A stretch of 64,000 nt of DNA from NCBI GenBank assembly GCA_037074765.1, contig JBAMDO010000157.1:1-64000 (forward strand), read 5' to 3'. The position numbers and the translations under genes are program-made. This stretch comes from Mansonella perstans. Taxonomy: Eukaryota > Nematoda > Chromadorea > Rhabditida > Onchocercidae. Shown here piece after piece: positions 50,675-62,903 of the stretch (the stretch's first letter is position 1; each line of letters begins with the position of its first letter). The notes below the pieces were generated by a model. The model did not search any database, was not told where the DNA came from, and saw only the letters and a list, made by a program, of their open reading frames with translations.

Positions 50675-53600
50675 CTGAAGGTCCAAATAAAAGATTGTTG
50701 ACATTTCATTTATTGTTTTCATTTAAAATATTTGCAAGTAACAAGAACTGTTTTTGAAGAAATATTATAGAAATGCTGAAGATTTAAACCTTTTTGTTAC
50801 AAATTTTATTTAGAGCGCCAAATAAGTAAGCAGTAAAATGAATAAAGATAACTATATTAAATGAGTAAGGATCAATAACAAAATTTTAAAATATCAACTA
50901 ATGAAACAAGCAACGGACTAAGTGAGTCGGCGGTAAAATCATAAAATGCAAGTTCTGTTGATTTGGACCGTAGGAGTGGATTCTGGAGAAAACTTGAGTC
51001 GAATTACATTGTCTACCAACTTGATGCAAATTTCAATAAAAACATTTGTTAATCATTTTAAACTGTAAACACCGCTTGAAAAAAGGAAATATAAATAATA
51101 AGTGTTTGATCTTAAACAAGTAAATTTAAGAGAAATCCAGTAAACTCGTCTTGGTGAGTATTCATTAATTAAATAATTAAAGCAGTCCTAAAAAGTGCAT
51201 GAAAAAAGAAACTTTTTTATAGCTCTAATAATGATGCACAGTTTTTCCAGTGTTTGAGAACTAGCAGAAATTTCAGCAACAAGATCTGACAATGTTCCTT
51301 CAAGTCAAATTCATTTTCTCATTACTTAGATCGGCTCAATTCTATGTAAATAAACGTTTGTCGAAGAACAGCTACGCAATGATAATATCGTGAATGGCTG
51401 ATAATATTAGTACTGCATACCTCAAAATTGGCAACGGAGAAAATGTCTTGTCAGCACCAATATTGTTTGTAATCTCGATATTTGGCAATGTCATTAAATA
51501 AGTTCTAATTAGGAATAACTTCAAAAACTTCCCTAACGATAAGGTTGTAAATTAGTTCATATTTAAATAGCAACCGTTGCGCATGTGTTAGCGAAGAAGG
51601 CATTACTTCGTAACTAGTTTTATCCAATCGGAAAAAAAGAAAGAAAATGGAATAAATACTATGATAACACAAATTACTTGCATTTTGGAAGACAAAGTTT
51701 TTAATTTCAAATCTGAATAGTGATTAAAAAACTTTTTCCTCTCCATTTTTCCTTTGAATAATTTTCTTTCTTACTTGCTACCCTATTTATCAACAAATGA
51801 AATATAATGGTGATACTGCAGATGGCAGAGTTCCTAAATAACTGCTTTCATCTCTTCTCCCTTATTTTTTTATTAAGTTTGATATTCTTTTTAATTAGTA
51901 AGACGAAATAAGCAAAGCTCTATAAGAAGTACGAAGTTATGGATTATTCACTGAGTATCAGCAATTAAAGAGTAATCAGAACTTCGCCAATTATGATCTC
52001 CAGCAGGTGCCATTATTTTGATTCTATTTCTCTTTATTTTGCAAAAACTTCGCAATAAACATTAAAAAAGTATTGTTTAAGAATTTCAATTTCTTTATCT
52101 TTTCCATTTCCATTCCTTCGCTATCTTCTCTTCAGTCTAAACGCTCTATCACAAAATTCCAAAATTCTATGAAATCATCTATATTATTACATCAATTAAA
52201 ATTAGCTTTGAATTTCAAATTTCTTGTTAATAAGTTGAAACAAAATAACTAATAGAAAAATGATCAATTAAAGGTAGGCATATATTTACTTAAATGAGAT
52301 AAAAACAAAATGATTAAAATTCATGGCAAATGGTTACACATTATGCACGCACATTCATTAATGGGCCTGTTATGATTACACTTCAAGCAACAAATTGTAC
52401 CTTGGCTCGCAGCTCTCCGTGATTTGACCTTTAATATAAATCTTAAAACAATATTAAGTCACATTTTCGATGAAGTTAGAGGTCTTTAAGTGCTTCTAAA
52501 TTCTTTCATTTAATTTCCACTTTCATAAATTCAATCAAATATCCCTTTAATTCAAAATGCTCGAAAACAAGACAAATAAAAATCAAATTAGACACTAACC
52601 CTCTATTATCTATTGCTTTCTTATAGTTCCAGCCGACTCGTTATCTCAATAAACACATATCCCAAATATTTCCTATTAAAATTCATTATTTTCCTGTTCT
52701 TTTCAACTTCTTTTTTAGAGATTATTTGAATCTTCTAAGCAGTCAGAAAACTTCCATTTATAAAATTACTGATTAATTAGTGAAAATGACAAAATTTCAG
52801 GATTATCAAGAATACAGAATCCGATGTTCGACCCTACTTTCTTGTCAGGATATAAGTTTTCAAATAGTTTCAGACGAGTTTTCCAAATTTTCGGAAGTAA
52901 TCAGTTAACATCACTGTTAAATTCTGGAATGAAGTGATCACTGTTTAATCTTCGATTATTTCTGAAAAGCTTCCTTAGCGAAGCTTAACTGCGATTTCAT
53001 TACATTGGAATTGTTGCTAAACAATAAATCTGATAAAACTATTAGTCTAAATGAGATTGCTTGCAGTTATTTCTTTCCGAATATTTTCTGTATATAAGTA
53101 ATAGATTATTGAATCATAATGCAAGATCCTAGTAAAGTTCTTAATTTGTTTCACCGATTTATGGCTCTCCACTACAATTTCGACCAACATCCTCTAATTC
53201 ATTTCATTTTCCCAACATTTTTTTTGCATTTTTCACATTCGAAAAGCAGCGACAACTGTTGTCAAAATGCATTCATTATTTTATTAGCATAAAATATCAT
53301 CGATAAAATGTTGAGTGGAAGTTATCCAAAAAAATCTGTGTTTGGCTTATCTTAAAAATCTACGTCTGAAGATGTTTAAATTCTTGTTGTTGTTACTGTT
53401 CGCCTTAGATCATAACTAATACTTGATTTCTTTGTTTCTTGGATCGAAAGCTCAAAGTCCATCGACCGTAATTCCTCCAATCTTATTCGTACCTGAATTT
53501 CGGACTTTTGGGAAAGAAATAAAACAAAAATAACTACTTATATTATGGAAATCGACAAGTTTATTAGCTCATTAAGAATTTTTTCTTGACAACAAAATTG

Positions 53601-53819
53601 TGATGAAGACCTTTTCTCAGCGATGGATTCAAAAAAGGTGTTTGTTAGTGTTGGTCAAAAAGGAATTAAATAAGAAACAGTAAATAATTTTCTTTTGTGA
53701 GAAGAAAGGAAAAGATTCTTCGGGTTTCTGAGCAGAATAAATATTATCCTGACTACTGAATACCAATGTTTTTAATTTTTGACCGGTGTTTTTTCCAAAT
53801 GTATGAAAAAAGTAGATCT
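50675..53819. other. Intergenic or 5' intronic DNA, no supported gene
   Basis: This is AT-rich with only short frames. A 36-codon frame on - at 52321-52428 contains ICCLKCNHN and CACIMCNHLP. It is discussed among the findings and not called as a gene. Confidence 0.5.
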
Positions 53820-55768
53820 TCATACCGAATTAGTGGCAGCAGTCCTTCTGGTCAAATAATGTATGAATAATATATTTTTCGCTTGAGTTTGTGTATTCTG
53901 ATAATCCCTTTTCAAATGAGCCAGACTTCGAGCTTCTCGAGTGTTTTTAGGATTCAGGGACACTCTCGAGTGACTTTCCATGAAATTGAATAAATTTCGG
54001 GGTGCAGAGAAATCTGACAATCTATGCTTTTCTAAAAACTGAGCAATTGGTCTCAGTTTGCAACGTTGAGTCAGTTTTAAATCAAAATCGCAAAGTTTTG
54101 CAAGGTAGGCCCACGTGAAGATGCACAAGTACGTAAGGTAATCGAAAGTGTTGATAAAAATGCAGAAACTGATAAATATGATGACAAGCATGAAAATAAT
54201 ACTCCATACAGAGATATCAGTGATTATCCAAAATGAATTCACGTTAGCCAACATCGCTCCTATATCTTTCTTGCCAGGTTGCTGAATTTGTTCGCCGCAG
54301 AGCTGATCGCAACAAGTACATGTCTGATACAGGGTACCATTATCTATCACCATATAATAACATAGATCAGAATAGATTTCCGCCCTTCAAAGGAAAACAT
54401 CAAATGATGTGCGTTGTCTCTTTTGTCTTTTGAGATTTGGCTGTCAACAAGAATCCTTCTTGTTCTGTTTCACTATGTTTTTGTTTGAGATACAGTCAAA
54501 TCTAATTTTGCGACAACTTCAAGATAATTTTTAGTAAACAGGACAACGAATGTTTAAGTTGGATGCTCTTTCTTTCTTTTTTCGCTCACTCCAGGCCAAA
54601 TATGAAAAGATAATAACTTTTATTTTTCCTATTGACTTCAAAAAGTTTACCATCATTGCAAACATGGTTAAGTATATCCAAGTATGATAACTACACTTTT
54701 TGCTTTTCAACAACTGTCCGTACAATACATGTTCTTTAAACTGGACAGAGAGATAGGGATGAAAATATCTTACTGAAATCTTTCCACCAATTTTTACCTT
54801 TATGAAGACATCAAAAAGGAAATAAATGTGAAGGATCATTGGACACCTTCTAAGTTTGGCATCAAAAAGGAAACAAGAATAAGCAAGGACTTTTGTTATT
54901 GCATATGAATCAAGTTCAATGAGAATCAAGTTCAGAGCCTTTCAGCGACAAGAATAAAAGCTAGTCGTTATTCAGCAATAAATGTCAGGAATTTTTCTAC
55001 AATTGAAATTGCGACAATTTCGGTGCACTATTCAGTTCTTTAATATTTTACAGGACTGCACTTATCTCTAGAATTCCTTGGCACTGATTCGTCAAAATTT
55101 TAAAACAAATTGAACAGACAAAAAATATCCGAGTTAATAAATTACAATGAGACGGAGATTTTTAACATCAACAAAAAATATATTATCATCTTAAGTAAAT
55201 GCTATTACGACTATAATGCCTTTCACATCATTATTGAAAATGGATGATTTGCTTGAAATGCAAATTATAAAAGGATTTCAGAAAACTTATGCTAATAGCT
55301 GTGCATCAATATAATTATTCTTATAATGTTTTCCATGTTGTTTTCAAGTATTCATAAGAATCAGTGTATACCGTAAGATCTCTCGCATTATAAACATTTA
55401 GACAGTAACCACTCGAATTCAATGAGGTTTTTTTTTCGAATTAAAACTGATTTGCAAAAAATCATAGAAGAAAAAAAAGAGTGAACAAGATGAGAAAGCA
55501 GGTAAATAAAAAATAATATATCTTACGGACTGCAAATATCTCCGCTAATACAAGTAATGCTTATTTCTGTTGATTTTTGTTGTAAAGAATAAACTCGAAC
55601 ATATTTACAGCTCATGGTAGTATTACTCTTTCCACATATATTTGGCCAAACAATGGATTCCACTTTGTTCAGCAGACTGTATGTTTTATTGCAGCTTAAA
55701 ACAAATTTATAACATTTGCCACTCATTGGAATCCAGAACAATGCATAAATTCCAAGAAACAACTGCAT
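53820..55768 (-). CDS. Putative cysteine-rich (Ly6/three-finger-like) type I membrane protein
   Basis: Two exons, 55527-55768 and 53820-54384, join in phase (CC|G) to give 268 residues. I do not recognise a named orthologue. The first 18-20 residues look like a signal peptide (MQLFLGIYALFWIPMSG), followed by C at about 19. The ectodomain carries 11 cysteines: CYKFVLSC, NIC, MSC, ITC, DIC, then in exon 2 DLCYY and QTCTCCDQLCGE. A closing CC-x(n)-C pattern is typical of Ly6/uPAR and TGF-beta-receptor ectodomain folds, but there is no kinase domain here.

A strong membrane segment follows (WSIIFMLVIIFISFCIFI), then a second hydrophobic stretch (YLTYLCIFTWAYLA). The tail of about 95 residues is basic. 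An N-glycosylation site (NTT) is visible in the ectodomain. The 178-codon open frame of exon 2 is longer than expected by chance here. The acceptor is GAAG, not CAG. The role is unknown; receptor or adhesion molecule is a guess. Confidence 0.55.
54385..55526 (-). other. Intron of the cysteine-rich membrane protein gene
   Basis: The 1.1 kb intron starts GTAAGA. It contains an open frame of 132 codons on the same strand (54531-54929), unlike anything I recognise and within reach of chance for this base composition. Confidence 0.45.
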
Positions 55769-58700
55769 TTTATGCTCCAACAAAGCTAATGAATGTTTTT
55801 AAATGAAAAGTCAACATTTTATAAACAATTTGTTAAATTATATGTAAATCATTACTTAAGATTATTGGAAAATACATGGATTTCGGTAGGAAAACAATAC
55901 TTTTTTAAATCCATTAAGTGATAACAATGGAAATTAGCTAGCCACTGCAAATTCTTTTAGATAATAAAAGTACTGCTAAGCCTTGAATACCAATAAACTG
56001 AAATGCGTAACAAACAATCGAAATCTCAGCTAAATATTTCTTTTGGCTTATTTTCCAATACCAAAAATTTGTCAAATCGATGAGGGAACTTATTTGACAA
56101 CGTATAAATAAATGAAGGAATGGAATAGCAGTGACGAGTAAAAATGAAAAATTTCTTTATACAAATAACGAATTTGGGTGACAAAAGCGCAAGAGAAATA
56201 TCCTCGCTTGAATATGAGTACAATCAGTGAAGAAATAAATGAATGAATGAATTAAACTGAACTGAATGAGTAAAACTATTTAAATAACTCTTCTCACTTC
56301 CTTTAATAAGAAAGATGCACACTAAACTTCTTTCTCCACCGAAATGTTTTAAAAAGGAATTAAGTTCGACTTCTGCCCAGATAACCACATTTGTTCAACA
56401 AAGTCGCAAGTTTAACAGTTCTTTCTTGCAATAAAAATGCTTACAAGTTTGGCAAAGGTTTCATGGGAATTATTAAATTCTGTTCTAAATAGATTGCATA
56501 CTTGATTATAAACATTTTGGACACTCCTAAAATCGTTTTTTGTGAATCCATAAGTGAACAATTACAAAATCAGTGCTATTACTAGGGCAGTAACATGCAG
56601 ATAACAGAAAAATTCACATTTGCCAATTAACATGTTTGAAAGAGTAAACTCAGTGCAAAAACAATAAGCTTAATAATGCGGAATGTTGTGTTTTATAAAA
56701 AAGTGTCCATTGGTTTTCCATTAAGAAAAGTGACTGAATTACTTTTTAAACTATTTCATCTCAATTATTATTTTAAATTGAAGATTACTGTAAGTGACAA
56801 GTAAATTGCTAGCTTTAACATGAACTTAAATTTAATTGAAAATCTGAAAAGAGCGGTTCTCCTGCACATGAGAATAAATAATTTTATCAAAAATTGAAAA
56901 TACTAACTAATTGTGGACGAACAGCAAAAGAATAGGATGTACTGCAATACATCTTCAGCAACACGAAATATGGCAAAACAAGTATGCTATTTACAGCATA
57001 TGTTGGCTTTCTACCTGAAATTTCAACCAAAATCGGTAGTACGTCAAAAAGTTTAAATTCGAATGCGAGAATCCAAAGCAAGGAAGTGTAATTCCAATAT
57101 TAGAGAATTTGAAAAAAACCTGTATGAATTAAGATACTTTTTAACTAGTGAAATGATAACAAAAACAAGTAAACATATGGGTATCTTAAAGTATTGATAA
57201 AGATCAAGTAAATTAATGATTAATTACAAATTATGAAATAGCCTCTCTGCAACGATATTCTGGAATGATATTTTAACTCCTCTAACGTTTGAGAATTACT
57301 ACCCAAAGATACCACTAATTTTTCTGTTGGTAGTTAACACGCTGCATAATTTCATAACGCCAACATATAAATGTAAATTGTAGTACTGAACTTTAAAAAT
57401 AAGAAAAGGAAAGGTTTGCGTTTCATATTAGTATCAGCATCAGTACATGAACCTTGTCGATAATACAATCAATTTCATGTGCCGAAATAAGCACGGAGAA
57501 GCCATCGTCATCATAATTTATTTTCATGAATTTAAATGAATAAATACCTGAATATTAATCTCAGAACTGCTATAGAAATCTTTCTTAATCTTCTCTGATG
57601 TCAAATGGCTTTTTGAATTTTTGGCATTTCTGCACTATTTTCATGGGGCAAAATAAGAATTTGCAGAAGATGGGAAGAAGCAGAAATGGAAGGGAAAATT
57701 TTTGAAAATGAGTACCTAAAAGTTATACCGATTCGTTAATATTTCATTGAAACTCTAATGAAGGTAGCTAGGCTTGCATAAACTTCGAATGCTACCACAA
57801 ACACATTGTAGTAAAGTGCGGAATTTTGAACTGAATCTCACGACTTTAAAGTGAGGTCAAACATCGACCGAAATCATGATTGCGAGAAATGATAACTTGA
57901 AAATTTTTGTAGTTTTTGAAAAGAGACTATTTAGATTACAGAAGAATGTTTATAGAAATCAAGTGCAGAAAATTTAAAAGAGAGCTCAAATGCGCTTTTT
58001 GAATTCATTAGTTCAAAAACATGTTTAGAAAAAAATTTTGAAAATTTCAGGATTCTATGAATTTATTTTTCTTATCATCAACACAGATGAAAGTGAACCG
58101 GCTTTATGAAAGCCTTCTAAAGAATTTGAGCATCCAGTATTTTTCGAATTAATTTCTTTCTTAAAAATGGTTAATGTCAATGTAATAATTATTTCCAACG
58201 GCAAACCTGATATTAACAACAAGTTTAGAAATGGCACTTTGAGAGAGGAAAACCATAAGTTTTAATTTATTTTGAATCCTTGCATCTCTCCCTTGTTTCT
58301 TTCAAGCTCTTAAACTTGCTCTGAAAGGGCAGTGGAAAATCTTGTATAAAATTCAATTTCACTGTTGCAAATATATGGGAAAACAGAATGTTTTGAACAA
58401 AATCAGCATTTATTTTAATTCCTTTCAAAATGACATTCGAAGAATATGATACGAAAGCGATATAAACTCATCATTCATTTTCTGATTCTGCCTATGAAGC
58501 CGTTTATATAAAATATTCACAGGGAAGTATACTTTGAAGCTATAATGAATAGTTGATGAATTTTAGATTATTACACATGAAAAACAGGTCATTGTAATTA
58601 AAATTCCCAAAATACTTCCAATTCTTGTTGAAAAGATGGCATAGTAGTAAAAAAAAATAATTCCAAGTGGCATGCATGACACCGATGCGGTGCAAGAAAT

Positions 58701-60745
58701 GTAAACAGAGAACAACTGCGCAAACTATTTCCTATATACAAAGATAGGAACGCTATTTTAGTTTGCTCTTCCGAATTATTATGGAAATAGACATTTTACT
58801 TTCTGAAAATTCTGACACAAGTATTATAACTTATCAAACTAAGAAGATAAAAAAAACGGACATCCCTTATATTTGGATTAACTCTGGAATAGAGCCATAG
58901 ATTTCACGCTTCAGGTCATTGGTTAGACTGCCAGTGATTTCGATATATTTCTATTTTCTTGATATGGAATTCCTGTTACAAAAGCTCTCTTTCCCTTCTC
59001 AAAATTATATAAATTAATGTAGAACAAAGAGCTGCTTAAGTTATTTTAAAGAGTTGAAATTTGGTTGAAATAATCCTTAGATTACAATAAAAAAACTTGA
59101 GGAAGACAATATTTAAAAAAATGATTAACGAAAAAGGAAAATAAAAGTGACAGAAGAAGCAAACAGATATTCACCTGAAAATTTAAAAGTTTTGTGGAAA
59201 AGGAAAATTAGAACCTTTTGATGTTAGTTCAAATAAAAACAAAGCTAATTTCAATCGGGCTATTATAAAATGGACATCCTTCCTTACTTTCTTCCCCAAA
59301 TATATTCGATTTTAGAGAAACCACGGTTTTTTTTTTATTTTTAAACGAAATGAATTAACACAATATTGAAACATCGATAAAGATGTCAAGTTTATAAATG
59401 TCAGCATATTGCAATATTACGCTATCCATCTAAGTAAAAACCCGTTTCCGATGCATTATGCTTTTAAACTAGTAGTTGTAACATGGCTTTGCAGCTGAAG
59501 TTACAGTTTATAACTGCTATAATCAATGAATCTTGCGAAAAGTTATGCAAAAAGATTGTTAGAAAAATATAACAAAACTTCATATATTTACAATACATGC
59601 AAGTTCACTGATCTTTCTTTATCTCAAACGAATATTAAGAAAGAAAGAATAATCTTTTTGAATTACAATGTAGAATTAAGAGATAACAACCATATAGACC
59701 GAAGCTCGGAATGACGAATAAAGCAAACAAGGCTTAATTGAGAAACTCGATATGTAATAATTCCACATTGATTGATTCATTAACATTGCAAGAAAAAAAG
59801 GATCTACGAAATATTATGAAAATTTATGACAAGTTAAGCAGCGGTGAAAAAGTAATAAAGCGGTGACATGCAAAAAATTAACCGCAATTTTCAAAATTCC
59901 ACATCAACAGATCAACATCCTTCTTGCATCCCTCATCAAAGTTAATTTGTGAAGCTTTTCAAGCGAATGTAACCATACATACAAGCATACAATCATACAT
60001 GCAGAAAAAAATTGGTAAGGATGAGAATTTATAGAGAGACAAAGAGATAATAGTAAAGCAAAAAAATTCTGGTTTTTCTAATTTTATGTACTTATAAATT
60101 AGTTCTAATCCAAAGATGCAAAAATAATGATCAGTCGGCAAATGCAACATTTTTTATTCTCTAGACTGATTTTGACAATCTAGAAATGCTTATTTGACAG
60201 AAATGTCGATAAAATAGCGCGTTTGAAAATCAGCACTTTATTTTACATCTTCTCTCTTTTCCTAATTTTGATATATATTTTTCTGATTGAAAACTTTGAC
60301 TGATTACGAGGAACATACTCTGATCATATAATTACATTATTCTTAATATTATATCAAACGGAACTATTTATATAGTTAGGAGTGCTGGCATAGTTGCTGT
60401 AATTTGAGAGTTTAGCACAGTGATTTGTGAAATTCTAGTAATTTAAGTAAAGCCATAATCAAACCATAAATGAATTGTAAGAGACGAAAAAAGAAACTAA
60501 AAATGAGTAGTTTACTGGACCAGTTACCATGGGAACCTGATAATGGAAGACAAATCGAACAGAAGCGATCCTCCGTGTTGAAAGTCGGCAACTGTTGGAA
60601 CGAATTATCAAAAGTAGCCGTTATTCACTGAATCAATCAAGATTATCCACAAGTCCCTAAAAATATTTCTGAACTATTCAATTCCCTCGGTCCTTAGAAA
60701 TTTGATGGCTTTTCAAGTTTCATGGTTCCGAATCACTGCCGACTC
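55769..60745. other. Gene-poor intergenic DNA
   Basis: No family pattern was seen in any frame over 5 kb. A 54-codon frame on + at 60470-60631 (MSSLLDQLPWEPDNGRQ) is hydrophilic but ends in a stop with no donor and no partner exon. The frame at 58055-58237 and the others here are of chance length. Confidence 0.5.
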
Positions 60746-60964
60746 CTAATCAACCTCTAGCACTTCATTAGTCATTTCTTCTCCATAATGAAGTGTTAAA
60801 AACACCTCCTGGATATGTAATCCTCTTTCTTCAATAGTTATTTGATTTCTTTGCAGTCTAGGAAAATTTTTAGCTTGCTGCTCTGAAGAGTTCTCTTCCG
60901 CACACTCCACATCAAGTTTGCCTTGGAAGTCTGATCTCTTCGTAATTAAAACAGCAGAAATTCT
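60746..60964 (-). CDS. Possible 3'-terminal exon of an unrecognised gene
   Basis: An open frame of about 70 codons ends at a TAG (60746-60748). It has no methionine near its start, so it would be an internal-to-terminal exon. Its composition is unusually acidic and hydrophilic for this DNA (for example LDVECAEENSSEQQ, ITIEERGLHIQEVF, YGEEMTNEVLEVD). Its opposite strand is full of stops. Candidate acceptors at its right end are weak. A second minus-strand frame upstream (about 61325-61507, containing PHNWAKWISDTSSRKYRNSC) could belong to it, but the splice phases were not resolved. Both may be chance frames or a decayed gene. Confidence 0.25.
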   Translation of the reverse strand, partial: RISAVLITKRSDFQGKLDVECAEENSSEQQAKNFPRLQRNQITIEERGLHIQEVFLTLHYGEEMTNEVLEVD

Positions 60965-62903
60965 TCATAAAAATTAAAACAATCTAAATGAAATTATACT
61001 TTTGAGTGTTTTAAATTGCAGACATGGAAAAAGTTAAATTAAAGATAGATAGCAATTCAGAGAAAGTCATGAGCAATAGTCTTTTTGAAATTCCTCTCCC
61101 ACTTCCATTACTGAAATAAATATGGATATAGCTACCGATAAATCAACTTATGGAGATAACAGTCACAATTCAAAGCTGGCTACTGATCACTCATGAAGAA
61201 ATCAAGATTCAAATGCAAAACTACGAATGGACAAAAGAATGAAGAATAAAATGCACTCTCAATCCCGCCGTCTTATGAAAAACGTTGTAACTGTGGAATG
61301 CTCCGCTTCTCTGCATTTATTTTATAATGTAAACATCGTTTTCAAATTCTCCATTCCAGAACTCCATTTTTCTTACGGGCTTCTTTATTACATACAAAAT
61401 CATCGAACTGTATGATTGCAGATCTTTAATTCTTTCAACGCAACTATTACGGTATTTTCGGGATGACGTATCACTTATCCATTTAGCCCAATTATGTGGA
61501 ATTATTCATCTTTGAAATAAATGCTGACAGTGAAGAAATCTAGTAATTAGAGGTTTTTTCAAAACAACACTGAATTATTCAACAATAGCAGTTTCTGAAT
61601 AAATAAATTGTAGGAACCAGCTTATCTGAGAAAAATTCTTCTTTAAAATAGGCATATATTACAGACAAAGTATAAAACAAATGTATGGGATTTTATGTAA
61701 AAAGAGTGTCACATAATGAAGATTCACACAGAAAATCTTTCTATAAATACATATTTAGAAAGAGAACTTTTCAGTTTTTTGCCTATTGAGGAAACTAATG
61801 CAACGATTTATCAGGATAAAAGATTTACGCAATCGTACATATAAAAATGACAGAACCCTAAAAAAATCCTCTTCTTCATCTATAAGACATAACATCACAT
61901 ATTATTTTACAAAACAAACGGATATAAGAATATATATATTTCTGAACAGACGTAAACTTGACCTATTCTCATTAAATGACACAGTGGGCAGTCTAAAAGC
62001 TTATTACTTAGGCACTGAGTTATTTTCCCATTAAAGATTTACTGAGACAAATAATTTGTATAAATGCAATTTTTGAAAAAATGATAAACGCTTTGAAATC
62101 CTAACTATTCAGCTAAATAAGAGAAACGCGTCACATACAGAGGATACAATCGATCCAAGAATATGAAAAACACTTTAATTTTCAAACAAATATTGAAGAA
62201 ACTCATACACAGAGTTAATAATACCCCATGATAATAGCGACCTGAAATACATAAGAATTGGATAGGGATTGTTTAAAGAGCTCGAAAGCACTGAATTTCT
62301 GAATATTTTATCAATCACCAAAAGCGTCACCAAGCTAAACCTCATTTTCGCAAAAATAGGAATAAACGAATATGCAACAACTTCTCCACATCCTACAATT
62401 TTGCTTGAACTCCCGGTTCTTACTGCACAACTGAGTTGCAGTGGAATTATGCCAGCTCGTTCCTACGTTGTGACCTGTGCCTCATTCACATGGCTCAGAA
62501 TTCTGGGATTATGATAGCGTCATACTCATGTCGGAAACACGGACCAAAGTGTCGTCATTGCCATGAAATCACAACTTACATGGGACCGAACTTCTACACC
62601 AGGAGCAACAAGTCACAGAGGAACCAGTACACCATTCGAACACGTAACATACCATCCAGTAGGTGGTTCCCAACTGATGACCCAGTGGTAGCATGGTAGT
62701 ATAAAAAATAAGCGGTAGCTATTTTCTTTTCTGTTTTTTTTGTGCTATACCTTGATTCGTTAATAAAAGAAATGAAGTTAGAATCACACTGATGAAAATC
62801 AAATTGAGTTTCTGTCAAAAATGTTTCGTTTTATATTACATTATCCAGGTTTAACTCATATATTAGAAGTTTTGATCTAAGTTTATTTTCAAATTAATAG
62901 AAT
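60965..62903. other. Intergenic DNA downstream of the carrier gene, with a GC-richer block
   Basis: The stretch 62390-62700 is visibly richer in G and C than its surroundings, without an interpretable frame or RNA fold. It could be an old dispersed repeat. No gene is firmly supported; weak coding-like frames occur on both strands at 61025-61510. Confidence 0.45.

Noticed and set aside
60470..60631. 54-codon hydrophilic + frame (MSSLLDQLPWEPDNGRQ)
   Set aside because: It ends in a stop without a linked exon. The same frame stays open for about 20 codons after the stop, but nothing recognisable follows.
62594..62699. tRNA-like or mobile-element remnant suggested by gttcgaat-like sequence
   Set aside because: No cloverleaf arms or promoter boxes could be folded by eye.
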